Shown here: positions 22,651 to 32,930 of the stretch, piece by piece
How positions within the stretch are numbered: position 1 is the first letter of the stretch
Layout: every line of letters starts with the position of its first letter
Assembly: GCA_034401795.1 (NCBI GenBank)
Contig: CM067366.1
Coordinates: 86,598,464 to 86,662,463 of the forward strand
DNA: 64,000 nt
Reading direction: 5' to 3'
DNA from: Chaetoderma sp. LZ-2023a
Taxonomy: Eukaryota > Mollusca > Caudofoveata > Chaetodermatida > Chaetodermatidae
Notes under the pieces: generated by a model
What the model was told of the DNA's origin: nothing
Databases searched by the model: none
What the model saw: the letters and a program-made list of their open reading frames with translations, nothing else
Position numbers and translations under genes: made by a program

Positions 22651-23583
22651 ATGGAACCCATATTTGCTCACTCGACTGGTCTTGCTGACCTGGCAGATGT
22701 GTACGCAGTTGATGCTGCCAAGTTAGAAGAGAGCGATGGCAAGTCATTCGCCCTACAGTACAAAGCAAGCTCAAAGGCATTCTCCCTCCACCCCGTTGGT
22801 GGTGATGGGGTGGAGCTGCTCACAGACCTCAAGGATGTGACGAAGGAGTGCCTGGGTCACGCAACATAGATGGCCACAAGATCGTGCTTCGGTACGATTT
22901 CCCGAAGAGGAAGTACATCCTCGAGCCGTTGATTGAGCTCTCGGATACAGAGGTGGCAGACATCAACATGCTTTCATCTGGTCAAACCCTATTCGAGCAG
23001 TGCCCTGCCGATGGACCATGATGGCCTGCTATTGACCCTGGCAAAAAACCTGCAGTTCATATTTGAGAAGAATGAAGTGTGGTACCGCGCTGGACTTGGG
23101 TGTGACGGGCAAACATGGGTGCCCATATATAGGCCTCCCGCAGTCATTGACATAGAGGTCACTCCCCTCTCCACTGTTGTGAAAAAAGATGGGACAGTTC
23201 GAAGGCTCTACAATCGGGGATCATCCTTCCTCACCTACATAGGTGAAGGTGTCTCCCTGACGAGGGTGGGTCACCGGATCAGGGTTACATGTGGAAAGCT
23301 CCTGCTGCGTCGTCCATTCGATGGACCAGAAGAAGCTGTTAACCTCCAGGAGGGCACCCTACGGGTAGATGGTGTGTCACATGTCTCCAAAGTCAAGGGT
23401 GCTGTTAAACTGCTTCAGCGAGTTGGACTCACTAGCCCGCAAACGACTCATATAGTCCTAGAGCTCCGGTTCTTAGCTGGCGGCAGAGTGAAGCAGATGA
23501 AGATCACTATCGATCCGGATGGAACAGGGCTCGATCTGGCACAGATATTTCTCGAGGGGTTCACTCTGTTCAGTTTAACATAG
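22651..23583 (+). pseudogene. Unknown cassette protein, two frame breaks
   Basis: The ATG at 22651 (MEPIFAHSTGLADLADVYA) is 20 bases after the TTTAAAC block shared with the divergent gene. The frame ends at 22869 and continues in others; from about 23010 it is open to 23583 and contains VIDIEVTPLSTVVKKDGTVR and HIVLELRFLAGGRVKQMKIT. About 300 residues of mostly beta character. A structural or fibre-like virion protein is possible but unsupported. Confidence 0.45.
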
Positions 23584-23585
23584 CC

Positions 23586-24065
23586 ATGATTTTCATCATA
23601 CTGCTCGTGCTGGCGTCTACAGCAGTGGCACAGGGCGCTGAGACTGCCATGATATTGGATACCAAGTGGGCCCACTTTTGGGATGACCCCTAGTACAATC
23701 ATTGGGTCGACCCCTTGAGGAGAAACATTTACGACCGCTTTCACCCACGTGAAGAGATCAAGTCTGTCTGCCACTTCTATGGGGTGGAGAGGATAGGTCG
23801 TGGCTCTCTGCTGGAGACCCCTGCTCAGCACCAGATTCTCTGCGTAACATGTGAACATGCCAGAGTCTGCCGTGGTTCACATGCTAATCACTTTAACCTC
23901 CTCCCAGGTGAGCGTTGTCAAGGTAGATGGAAGCCCCTATGGGTGGTCCCATCATGCCGATGCGACTGGCAGAGACTACATGTTTGTCTGAGCCTACACA
24001 GAATAGAGACCTGCCCTGTGGTTGATGGCGATCAGTGGTGTATATCACTGGAGTCTTGTCTCTAA
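23586..24065 (+). pseudogene. Secreted or membrane cassette protein with signal peptide, interrupted
   Basis: The ATG at 23586 follows AGTTTAACATAGCC. The first 17 residues (MIFIILLVLASTAVAQG) are a good signal peptide. A TAG at 23691-23693 interrupts codon 36. The remainder stays open to 24065 and is Cys-rich (VCHFYG, CVTCEHARVC, SCRCDWQRLHVC), as in an extracellular or virion surface protein. No family recognised. Confidence 0.45.
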
Positions 24066-24100
24066 ATGGGCGTTGAACCCCTGGTAGTAGTAGTGTCGGG

Positions 24101-24238
24101 ATGATCCTACCTCCCTGGCAGCCGTTCGGCGATCCGTGGTGGCCCCCGCAACCTATGCCCCAGGGATTGAGAGGGCAGTGGGGGCTCATTTGTCTAAATG
24201 GAAATCCAGTTGAGGGAGGTGGGGCCTCATTTGTCTAA
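24101..24238 (+). CDS. Short proline-rich ORF at the cassette's right end
   Basis: 45 codons, MILPPWQPFGDPWWPPQP and onward, overlapping an upstream short start (TCTAAATGG at 24062). The last third is created by a 42-bp tandem duplication. It may be a truncated gene; function unknown. Confidence 0.25.
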   Translation: MILPPWQPFGDPWWPPQPMPQGLRGQWGLICLNGNPVEGGGASFV

Positions 24239-24265
24239 ATGGAAATCCAGTTGAGGGAGGTGGTA
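24181..24265. repeat. ~42-bp tandem duplication carrying a start-like TCTAAATGG
   Basis: Two near-identical copies of CTCATTTGTCTAAATGGAAA... through GAGGGAGGTGG. Each copy holds the motif TCTAAATGG that also occurs at 24062, so a gene start may have been duplicated and then cut off at the cassette edge. Confidence 0.75.
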
Positions 24266-24290
24266 TCATTTTACTACCGACACTACTACT

Positions 24291-24412
24291 CCAGGAGCCG
24301 GTAAAGCTTACTAAGTCTAGATTGTTAGAGCCAGCTATCAGGATAGCTTGTTATCAGAAGTAATAGAATGGTAAGTATTGTTAGATCTCGGGGAAAGGGA
24401 AATTGAAATTTC
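24291..24412 (-). repeat. Right DIRS-type arm (inverted terminal repeat)
   Basis: Reverse complement of the outer part of the left arm: CCAGGAGCCGGTAAAGC, GCTATCAGGATAGC, TAAGTATTGTTAGATCTCGG. The equivalent arm of the DIRS element at 36712-36847 matches it closely. The outer edge is less clear than on the left (TTCAATC rather than TTCTCC). Confidence 0.7.
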
Positions 24413-25887
24413 CTTCAATCTACCTTTCAAAGCAGTCATACAGGTAAACTATTATATATTTTGAAAATTATGTCTGGAAACTATAATTGCTGCTTAAAGC
24501 AGCAAGACCTTCCAGCAAATAATTTTCAAAATGTTCGATAGAATATTTCTTACAGCATAAAAATGGTCATTTCTGGTCATTTATCATTGAGTGATGAGCA
24601 TGGTAGGAGGAAAGATTAGAACAGCTGTGCAAATACCTGGTCTGGGCAATTATACACCTATTGCTAAGATACCATTCATGCATGAATAGTCCTGACAATG
24701 AAATTGGACAAAGCCCATTATCTTCCAATTCCTAACCTTTTAAACACTCGGTCCAGTGAGAAGAAAAATAATCTCTTGGTCTGCAAAGTGACAATTTCTA
24801 TGAGAAAATTCCCTTGAAATATTTGAGGGTTTTAAGGGTTAATCAACGTTAATATTATATAAACTATTTATAGTTTGACTGGAAGTGAATGCTGCCATAA
24901 GTAGTTTACCTGTCAAATTAATTTCAAAATATTCACCAGTACTACATCATTTATCTGAAATAAATTTTTTCTAATTTAACTCTCACTGATGAAGCCGTAT
25001 ATATGATACATTCATAGCAATTATGCCAGGATTTTGTGCAAATTCCTTTATGAAGTATGAAATAGTCTGGTATATATTTTGAAAATAATCTGACTGGAAA
25101 TAATTGCAGCCTAAGTAGGAACAACTAGCAATCAAATTATGTTCAAAGTATTCAATTGGTTATTTCTTATTGTAATGAATTTGTCATTTTATCTGTATCC
25201 TTGAAAGCGTTAGTAAATATTCTGTGAAATGTTTTGACACTAATTTGGCTGGGAGCTAATGCCACCCATGGTAGCAACAGCATACAGTCTGATTATATCA
25301 AAATTATTCAACACGGTTGTTTTGTAAATAAATAGAGAAACACCACTACAGAAGACATATTTTATATTTACATGTATATATAAATTTTACAGAATTCACA
25401 GCAACTCCACCATAGCAAGCACAGGGGCATATTATAGTATGGCTGCTCTCCCCCACCCCATCTATAGTGACAATGGATCACAGTTTGGTATTAATATGTA
25501 CCTGTACTCGTACTCAAGTACATTTACAATGTACTCATACTCAGCCTCAGTACAATTGCTAAAAAGTGCATGTACTTGTACTCAGCCTCGAGTACTTTGC
25601 CAGAGTACTCGTACTCAGCCTCCATACAGCTGCCCGTACTCGACCCCAACCCTGATTATGGGGAGATGGTGTCATGATATTGACTTATTTGATTGGAATT
25701 CATTGCTGCTGGAGTGACCTTCCAATCAAATTAAGTCCAAAAATGTTCAACAGAAGGTTTCCTCCATTATGTTCAAAATTGTAATCTGGGTTTTTTTTTT
25801 AAACCTGGTAACTTATTTCTAAGTTGATCTGTATGTTTTATATTTTACCTATTTCGGAGTTGACCTGTATGTTTTATATTGTACCAG
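24413..25887 (+). other. Rest of intron 3: palindromic repeat cluster
   Basis: No coding sequence. It holds four decayed 'ttgactgg' palindromes (24454-24547, ~24855-24945, 25072-25166, 25218-25314), a fragment of the 'actggctc' repeat (24735-24842), and a short GTACTCGTACTCAGCCTC-type repeat (25500-25640). I searched it for a small Glu/Lys-rich exon and found none. Confidence 0.6.
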
Positions 25888-26035
25888 GTTAAGTCAACAC
25901 CTATAGCTGATGGAGTCCTCGAGGAGCCTATGAATAAGGAAGTGTATTACGTTAAGCAGACAATTGGCAATGCTTGCGGCACAATAGCACTTGTACATGC
26001 ATTAGCCAATAATGCAGACAAAATTCCATTTGCAC
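25888..26035 (+). CDS. UCHL3: UCHL3-like gene, exon 4 (oxyanion Gln and catalytic Cys)
   Basis: 148 nt, entering in phase 0 and leaving in phase 1 at a GTATGT donor. It contains VKQTIGNACGTIALVHALANN: the Q of VKQT is the oxyanion-hole glutamine and the C of NACGT is the nucleophile (human UCHL3 Gln89 and Cys95). The first ~20 residues (VKSTPIADGV...) are unlike the usual Glu/Lys-rich loop, but joining exon 3 directly to exon 4 keeps the frame and gives a loop only a few residues shorter than in UCHL1 or UCHL3. An extra small exon between them cannot be excluded. A second AG six bases downstream offers an in-frame alternative acceptor. Confidence 0.93.
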
Positions 26036-27270
26036 GTATGTATATTTACTGTCATTTGAATTCAGTCTTAATCTCAGATTTAATACATTATGTAATTATC
26101 CCCACCCGTAAGGAGCTCTCTCTCTCTCTCTCTCTCTCTCACCTTCAGTGGATATATTAGGGATTTTCCAGACTGGCCATAATCCAGATAAAATAACTGG
26201 TCCATATTCTGGATCTATAGATATCTCAGAAACTGCTTGTTCGGTCTGGCTCAAATCTTAACACCAAAAATTGTGTGACAATACACTGGGATCTTAAAAA
26301 GTTGCGTATTTGACTTTGATGGCACGAATGAAACAAAGGCAAATTTGTCCAATACCCGCGTCATTGATATATTTTTCAGTCGAAAAGGTCAAAGGTGTCT
26401 ATTTTGGAAACAATGTTGCAAATGCTGATGTGTTTTAGTTGTCATTAGCATGACATCTTTGGGACTGCACAGATGCAGATCAACCCACGTTCGGAAAAGA
26501 TCGCTCCATTAGAGTTATGGAAAAGTTATTCAAATATGTCTATGTTGAAATTAATGTTGCTGAGAGCTGTTGCTGTTGTGTTTTAGTCTTTGGCCACAAA
26601 ATTGCATACATGTTCAGGACCATCCAAGTTTGGAGAAGATTTCACCAGCACCACCAGAGTTGTTGAACAATGTGAAAAATGTATATTTTGTAAACTGTTG
26701 CTAAAAGCGGTTGCATTTTAGACCCCAAAATGGGCAAATGTGCTTGGAACCACATGCACTGATGGACAAGTTTCCACCCAAGTGTGGAGAAGATTGCACC
26801 AGTACGAGAGTAGAGCCTGAGTTGTTAAAGAATTTGTAAAACTACCTATGTTTTTTTAAGACTTGCTAAAAGCTGTTGCTGATCCGTTTTAGACTCCAAA
26901 ATTGGCCTCCTCGGGACCCCACTGACATACTTCCCTCCAAATTTGGAGAAGATCCCTCCAGTAGAATCAGAGTTATTCAAAGGTGTCTTAAAGAACAACA
27001 AGAAGAAGCAGCGGCAGCAGCACTCGATGCTAGCATATATATACCCTTACATCTAGCGACGCAGATAAAAACCTTGTAATTTGGCCGGACATGCAAGCTC
27101 TCGTGTGCGCCTGGAATTAAAATTTAAAATCTATATACATGTACGTTGTGGAATGTTGCGGATCTTGACTCGTATAAGCTTTTTCTAGTTTGTTCGCTAA
27201 CTTGGCTTTTACATAAAATATGTTGTTGAAACTTCTTGTGTAGATTGGCCATGTGCTAGGAAGTAACGTA
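26036..27270 (+). repeat. Intron 4, first part: (CT)n and degenerate ~165-bp tandem repeats
   Basis: (CT)12 at 26116-26140. From about 26236 to 27000 a ~165-bp unit recurs at least three times, with shared phrases CCAAGTTTGGAGAAGATT, CTGTTGCTGATC and AGAGTTGTTGAA. Copies differ by many substitutions. No gene. Confidence 0.6.
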
Positions 27271-28360
27271 TACCGTAATTTCTCGACTAATGGCCGCCCT
27301 CGAATATAGGACGCTGTCCCAGATTTGACCAAAATCTACCCAAAACACTTGTATTCAAGTATAAGACGCTGTTAAATTTAGAAAAAACGTACCTTTACAA
27401 AATCGAAAATTGGTATAAAAAATAACCATCACTCGGCGCTTTGTTTAATGCATGACTAAAAATTATCATGGTGGAAGAGAAGTTATTAAATAGGACCACC
27501 TAAATATCGTGTATCTTCAATAAAGATTGTTTATTACATCAAAATCAATCTATTTTTGGTATAAAATGTCTCCTTGAAAACAGAAATCATGTGATAGAAA
27601 CAGATTGTAATGGCTCTTTTGCGTTTGGAGGCGCTGTGTGATCTTATGCGATAACAGGAGTTGGTTATCTGGCTCTTGTGATTGGAGGCGCTGTGTAATC
27701 TTATGCGCTAACGGGAGTTGGTTATAAAACGGGTATGGGAATATTCAGATGGTCACTAGTTGTAATGACTCTTTTGCGTTTGGAGGCGCTGTGTGATCTT
27801 ATGCGCTAACGGGAGTTGGTTGAGTGGCTCTTTTGTGATTGGAGGCGCTGTGTAATCTTATGCGCTAACAGGAGTTGGTTATCAAGCGGGTATGGGAACA
27901 TTCAGTTCCTATCGCGCAATGATGATGTATAGCAATTTCCGAGTCCAGAATATTTAGATCCGAGTACTCGCTCTAACTAGAATAAAGATCTTTTGCGATT
28001 GGAGGCGAATCACGTGATTTATACACATCTTTTCTCGACACCATTTTATGTCAAATTCCGGATTAATTTTGATGTAATAAGTGATATGTATTAAAGAATA
28101 AGCAATATTTAGGCGCCCCAATTTAATAATTTCACTTCCGCATTGTGTTTTTGGAGTATACATTAAACATAGTCCTCAGGCGGCACGAATTGTCTAGGGT
28201 AACATTTAGTTCAATTTCTGTGGTATAATCTGTGACTTTTTAAGAAAAATTTCGACCCAAAAATGTGCGGAAGGAATATTCTCGATTATAGGACGCAACC
28301 CCCTTTCTAGTACATGTATTTTGACAAAAATCTGCGTCCTTTAGTCGAGTTTTAGCGGTA
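27271..28360. mobile_element. Non-autonomous DNA transposon with TA ends and internal tandem repeats
   Basis: Begins TACCGTAATTTCTCGACTAA and ends TTAGTCGAGTTTTAGCGGTA, an imperfect terminal inverted repeat flanked by TA. Subterminal TATAGGACGC phrases are also inverted (27306 and 28287). No transposase ORF. The interior (27606-27905) has four copies of a unit with GGAGGCGCTGTGT and ATCTTATGCGCTAACGGGAG arranged as two ~156-bp pairs. Confidence 0.7.
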
Positions 28361-28620
28361 ATATTTGGTGTCAGGTCATCCATTCATGCCTCGTGGCATC
28401 CCGCGATAAACATGGCTGCTGTTGTAGGGGGGATATTGTCATTTTACTGTATTTGTTTATATTTCTCCCATCTATAAGCACCGCAATTCTGACAAACCAG
28501 TTATTCTACTAATCGCCCAAAAAACATCAATTTGCTTGCACATGCTTAGCAGGGAGGTATGGATATATAACCAGATGAGTGGACTGATCCCAAGAAATAC
28601 GTGCTTTTCTGATTGACCCC

Positions 28621-28960
28621 TTAACATTCAAGCTTGCTATAAATGACTTATGCAGTAGCCTTGAGAAATGTCCATTTGCAGATCAAGAAGACTGTTTTTG
28701 AAAATTTACCACTGAAATGACTGGCTCATATATTGAGCCAGTCATTTCAGTGATGAATTTTAAAAAACAGTCTTCTCTTGTTCTGCAAGTGGACATTTTG
28801 TATGAAAAAATTTAAATCTTTTTGAACAACCAAATTTGTGTGAATCAAATTTGTTCACAAAAATTTTAATCTTTTTAAAACTTGTTCATACAAAATGTCC
28901 ATTTGCAGACCAAGAGATTATTTATTAGTTTTGGAACAAATTTGATGGTTAGAGGGTTAA
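28621..28960. repeat. 'actggctc' palindromic repeat, long copy
   Basis: Edges are TTAAC and GGGTTAA. Contains GAAAATTTACCACTG...CAGTGATGAATTTT around TGGCTCATATATTGAGCCA, then a second inverted pair (GTCCATTTGCAGACCAAGAG and its complement). It ends 25 bases before exon 5. Confidence 0.7.
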
Positions 28961-28985
28961 TTATGTTTGTTTTGTGGTGTTTCAG

Positions 28986-29068
28986 CTGGGAAACCATTCC
29001 AAAACTTCCTGGATGCCACACGTAGGATGAGCCCACAAGAGCGTACTGAGTACTTAGAGAACGACAAG
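28986..29068 (+). CDS. UCHL3: UCHL3-like gene, exon 5
   Basis: 83 nt with acceptor GTTTCAG, completing the split codon from exon 4 and ending in phase 0 at AAG/GTCAGT. The translation contains KPFQNFLDATRRMSPQERTEYLEND, where MSPxERxxYLEN is a strong family motif just before the crossover loop. Intron 5 that follows is about 10.9 kb because of the nested DIRS and LINE insertions. Confidence 0.95.
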
Positions 29069-30801
29069 GTCAGTGAGATACAGGACTTCAAATTGATGCT
29101 AGACTGAAGTCACTAGAAATTTACCAGGATTATTACTATCTTTGAATAGCCCCCCCCCCCCTTAATTAATGTAAATAAAATAAAGCATTTTAGCTTAGTG
29201 AATGTACATTTGTCGGTTAGAAGGCCACATACAGTCTATCATAACCTTGAAATACATGTATAAACCAGAAGAGTTATTTTCTGCTGGAGCTAGATCATGG
29301 TGGGAAACTCACCCATGCTAGTTTTGAAAACAATTTTGCTGAATGTTTTTGCAGCATCGTATAGCAACATTTTATCCAAACTCTATTGGTGAAGACAAAT
29401 GTAAATGTTTTCTTGCACTCTGCAATCATATGTCTAAACATACACGCACATGCACACATTTATTAGCTCACCTGGCCCAAAAGGCCAAGTGAGCTTATTC
29501 CATGGTGACCCTCCGTCGTCTGTCCATCCGTCAACTTTTTCTTTAAAACACTATCCTCATTAAGCACTTGGTCAATTTCTGCTTACCATTCTGACCGATT
29601 TCAACCAAATTTGTCTGAAAGGATCCTATGGCCATAGGCTCTAGAACTTCCATTCAGAATTTTGATTCGTCAATTTTTTGGATGAAAATCTTAGATTTTA
29701 TGAAAAATTTACCGGAAATGGTCAAAATGCTACTTCTCCTTCGATCAATACTCACCATTCTGTTACTTCTGATATACAGCTGGCCTTGACAGCGGCTCTA
29801 GGATTATAGACTTAGAAAGCTTTACCGACTCCTGGGAACCGGGTACTCGGCTCCCAACTGCCGAGTACCCGTTTACCATAGAGCTCATTCTTGTTTGCAT
29901 AGCAACAAGAGCAATACATGCTTTTTGCATTAAGGATTATAGTGTTTTAAAATAATCTAAGTCTTTAATCAGTGATAGTTTGTGTGTTCTGAAAGGATTA
30001 ACTAAGGACTATGGAGAATACCGCCCAAGACAACCAGGTTCTATTGTTCTTTATTATCCATAGTTAAAAGACTTAGGTCTCTAAATTTCGTTGTGTCGCA
30101 TGTTCCAATTTCTGACCCCATAGAATCTGGGACGTGTGCTAACAACGATATATGCCAGACGATCGCCTTCTTTAAACCCCAACAGGCGATCGGCAGATAT
30201 GAAAATAGGTGTTTGCTACGGTATTTCTAACACGAATATCGGCTGACGTCGTTCTCCGTAGAATCCGAGCGGGTGACGTCACACCGGGTCGCTCGGATGT
30301 TTATGTGAAGAAAAATTTTTCATTAATTCGCGCATCTTATTCTGGGTGCTGCGTACTAAAAATGGTACCGGAAACTTTAGAATGATCAAGTTTACGTGCG
30401 ATCACGATCGGTTTGCAATGATCGGTGGTTTCAAAATTCTTGAGTAGATGTGTGGTCTGCGGTTTTACCGTGTGAGACAGCAGTTTTGTTATACATTTTG
30501 TTGTTTTCTTCACATATCGTGCTGCGTTCGTTAGGAGTATAATTTATATTGATTAGTAAATATACCCTGAATGCTATGCGATATGATTCCTGGAGCCGTT
30601 ACACATCCTGAAGGATCTATTATGGGTGTGTTGTGCCCGCCGCGTACTTGTCGTCATAAGCAATGCGATCGTTGTTGTGGCGGGGTGGGGTGCGGGGAGG
30701 TTACGGTTGATTTATGAGTCAAAATATTTGAAAATGAATTGTCTGCCTTCCATCCGGGTTTCGTTCCGCTTGTTTATTGTAGGTTTGTGCTTATTTTATA
30801 G

Positions 30802-32930
30802 GCCAAGCCAGCCCCGCCATCATGTGACGACTGCCATAAGTTTGTCCGTGTAATGTTCAAGGACCATGTCTGTTTTAGGTGTGCCCTGTGTAATATAGAT
30901 CATAGGTGTAATGTTTGTGCAGTGTGGTCCGTCGAAACGATGGTTAAGTTCCTTGCCCAGAAGGACTTGGCTGGGTCTGACACGGGGTCAGGCGGTCCGA
31001 GAGGAAATCGTGGAGCGCCCGGTTCGGCCGGTGGGGGTGCTCCATGTCCCCCAGCTGGAGGTGGCGGAGATGGCACCGCCGGCGTGGTTTGGTCCGGCTA
31101 TGCAGGGTTTTCTGCATAGCGTTCTGCCCATGCTGGTGTCGTCCCTGCTACCAAAGGTTGGGGGGGCAGTTTCTCCCCATGCCTGGTACGGATCCTGTCC
31201 TCGGACAGGATTCTGGACTGGTTACCGAAGGGGCCGTCTCGTACGGCCCCCTGGCGGTCCCGTCTGGCTTCGGCCAGACGGGTTCTGTCTCTCTGCGGCC
31301 ACCTCCGGGTGGTCCAGTAGCGGTGGCTGGTCCGTCAGGTGTGGGAGCCGTCCGCCAGGACGGCTCCACGGTTGACTCGTCTAGTGACGGCTCTTCGGAG
31401 TCTGAAGACGAGGAGGCCGAGGAGGAGAGGTTGCTGCGGCCTGTGAAGCCGCAGGTGGAGAATATGGAGGTTGATTCCGTCCTGGACGGAACCGGCCTCC
31501 ATTTGTCTGGTTTGGCGCAAGCCAGGTCAGCGGCTCCACCTGCGGCTGAGGCCAATCCGTTACCGTGCACTGGTTCCGCGCGGCTTGGTTTGTCACCAGC
31601 CGTCAGGGGAACGGGTGTGCCGGGCCAGGCGTGGTACTCACCTATCTCGCCTGGTCCGGCAGCCGGACATGGGGTGCCGTTGGCGCCCGTGTCCGGCTAT
31701 GGTTCCGCGACTGTTACGGGTCTGTACGGTTTTCCGTGCGGACCTACCCCATGGACCGGAGTGTTTCATGGGGTGGCGGCGGAACCGTGTGGTAGCGGAG
31801 TGCCTGGCGTGTCAGCCGTGGCTCCTTGCCGGGATGCCGTGGCTGGCAGACCCGTGAGCACGTCAACGGGTGACGTGTTTGCGGGGGTACCTTCTTCGGA
31901 GGTAGATTGGTCTGATGCTCTGGCGTGGCTAGCCAGAGTGGACCCGTCTGTGGTTTCGGCCACGGCCGATGGAGATGCGCCCCGTCCGTCGGTTGCGTCG
32001 ATTAGGACGGGGATTTTGCCCGCGGCCCTGATCCAGTCAGTGGGACTGGATCCACGGTTCATTGATTTGTTGGATGCTATTTATAGTAAACAACTAATGA
32101 CCAAGGGTCAGCTCCCTGCGGCCTCCAGGGAGGTGCGGGCAAGATGTCGTATTCCGCGGGGTGAATACGACAGGTATGGTGTAGTCCCGTCGGTCACGGA
32201 GGATGACCGATGGGTACTGGGCGTCCAGAGTGCCGGGTCGGGTGGTCCCGGTCCGGCACTAGTGGATAAGTCCCAGGTACACCAGGAAGAAGTCCTGGCC
32301 CTATGCGATGAGGGTGTGAGGGCAGCGATGAGCGCTGTCAATCACTCTTATCGTCTACTTCAGTCGGTGTGGGCTGAAGCGGGGGCAGGCCACCCTGTGC
32401 CACCTGTGGCGCTATCGTGCGTTAATGACGGCTTGGTGCTGTCAATGGACGCATTGGCAAGGGTGCAAGCGCGAGTGACGAAGTCCAGGAGGCAAATGGT
32501 CATTGACCATATGCGTCCGGCTACGGCAGTCAGGGAACATCTTCTTGGGACGCCCCTGACAGGGCCTAGCATCTTTGGTGGCCAAGCGCGGGCCATCTTA
32601 GAGGACACCGCCAGCATTGCGCAGAATCGGTTAGCGGTAAATCTAGAGCTAGTGCGGCAAGCGCACGCACTAGGGGCTGTGGGCAAACCGCTAACGGGAC
32701 AGCCTTCAAAGAAACAGAAAAAGCATAAGAGCAAGGCGAAAGCCAGGCCTGTTGCGACGTCTGTTTCGGCTGGGTTCTCGGAGCCGCCGCCGGCGAAGAA
32801 ACCCGGGAAGGTTGTAGAGGCGCCTACCCTCTCCAATGTTGCTCCTGACCGCCCTAGAGGTGGGAAGGGCAAGGGGAAGGGTAAGGGTAAGGCCTCAAAG
32901 GGCGGACAGAAGGGGCCTAAGCGTACCTGA
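30802..32930 (+). pseudogene. DIRS gag-like protein, frame breaks in the N-terminal third
   Basis: A zinc-binding segment with CDDCHKF, CFRCALC and CNVCAVW lies at about 30825-30930; it follows a good acceptor (TTATTTTATAG) at 30801, so it may be joined to an upstream exon. The frame then changes near 31020-31060 and again at a run of seven G (31160-31166). From there about 590 codons are open to 32930. That part is Pro/Gly/Ser-rich, acidic near 31400 (SEDEEAEEE), helical around 32300-32700, and ends in a Lys/Gly-rich tail (GKGKGKGKASKGGQKG) suited to nucleic-acid binding. Confidence 0.7.

Larger units (their letters stand above)
24086..24290. repeat. Facing inverted repeats AGTAGTAGTGTCGG
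   Basis: AGTAGTAGTGTCGG at 24086-24099 and its reverse complement at 24277-24290. The similarity continues inward (GATGATCCTACCTCCC against GATACCACCTCCC). The second copy ends exactly where the right DIRS-type arm begins. Polinton ends usually begin AG, so this may be the cassette's terminal repeat. The two facing copies are unusual. Confidence 0.45.
10910..24412. mobile_element. Compound element: DIRS-type arms enclosing a Polinton-like cassette
   Basis: The left arm (10910-11783) aligns along its whole length with 29734-30625 of the DIRS element downstream: same TTCTCC edge, same TTTGCATAGCAACAAGAG phrase, same CATTAATTCGCGCATCTTATTC phrase and same ATCCT(T/G)CAGGATC-like end. The right arm (24291-24412) is an inverted copy of the first ~120 bases (GCTATCAGGATAGC, TTACTAAGTCTAGA, AGATCTCGGGGAAAGGG). 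Between the arms there is no gag, RT or recombinase. Instead, a decayed Polinton/adintovirus-like gene set occupies 11784-24290. It sits in intron 3 of the hydrolase gene. Confidence 0.75.

Noticed and set aside
25439-25717. 92-codon plus-strand frame
   Set aside because: Made of a GTACTCGTACTCAGCC-type short repeat; no family resemblance.
24413-25887. A small Glu/Lys-rich exon between exons 3 and 4
   Set aside because: No acceptor-donor pair with suitable coding content found, and direct joining already keeps the frame and near-normal length.
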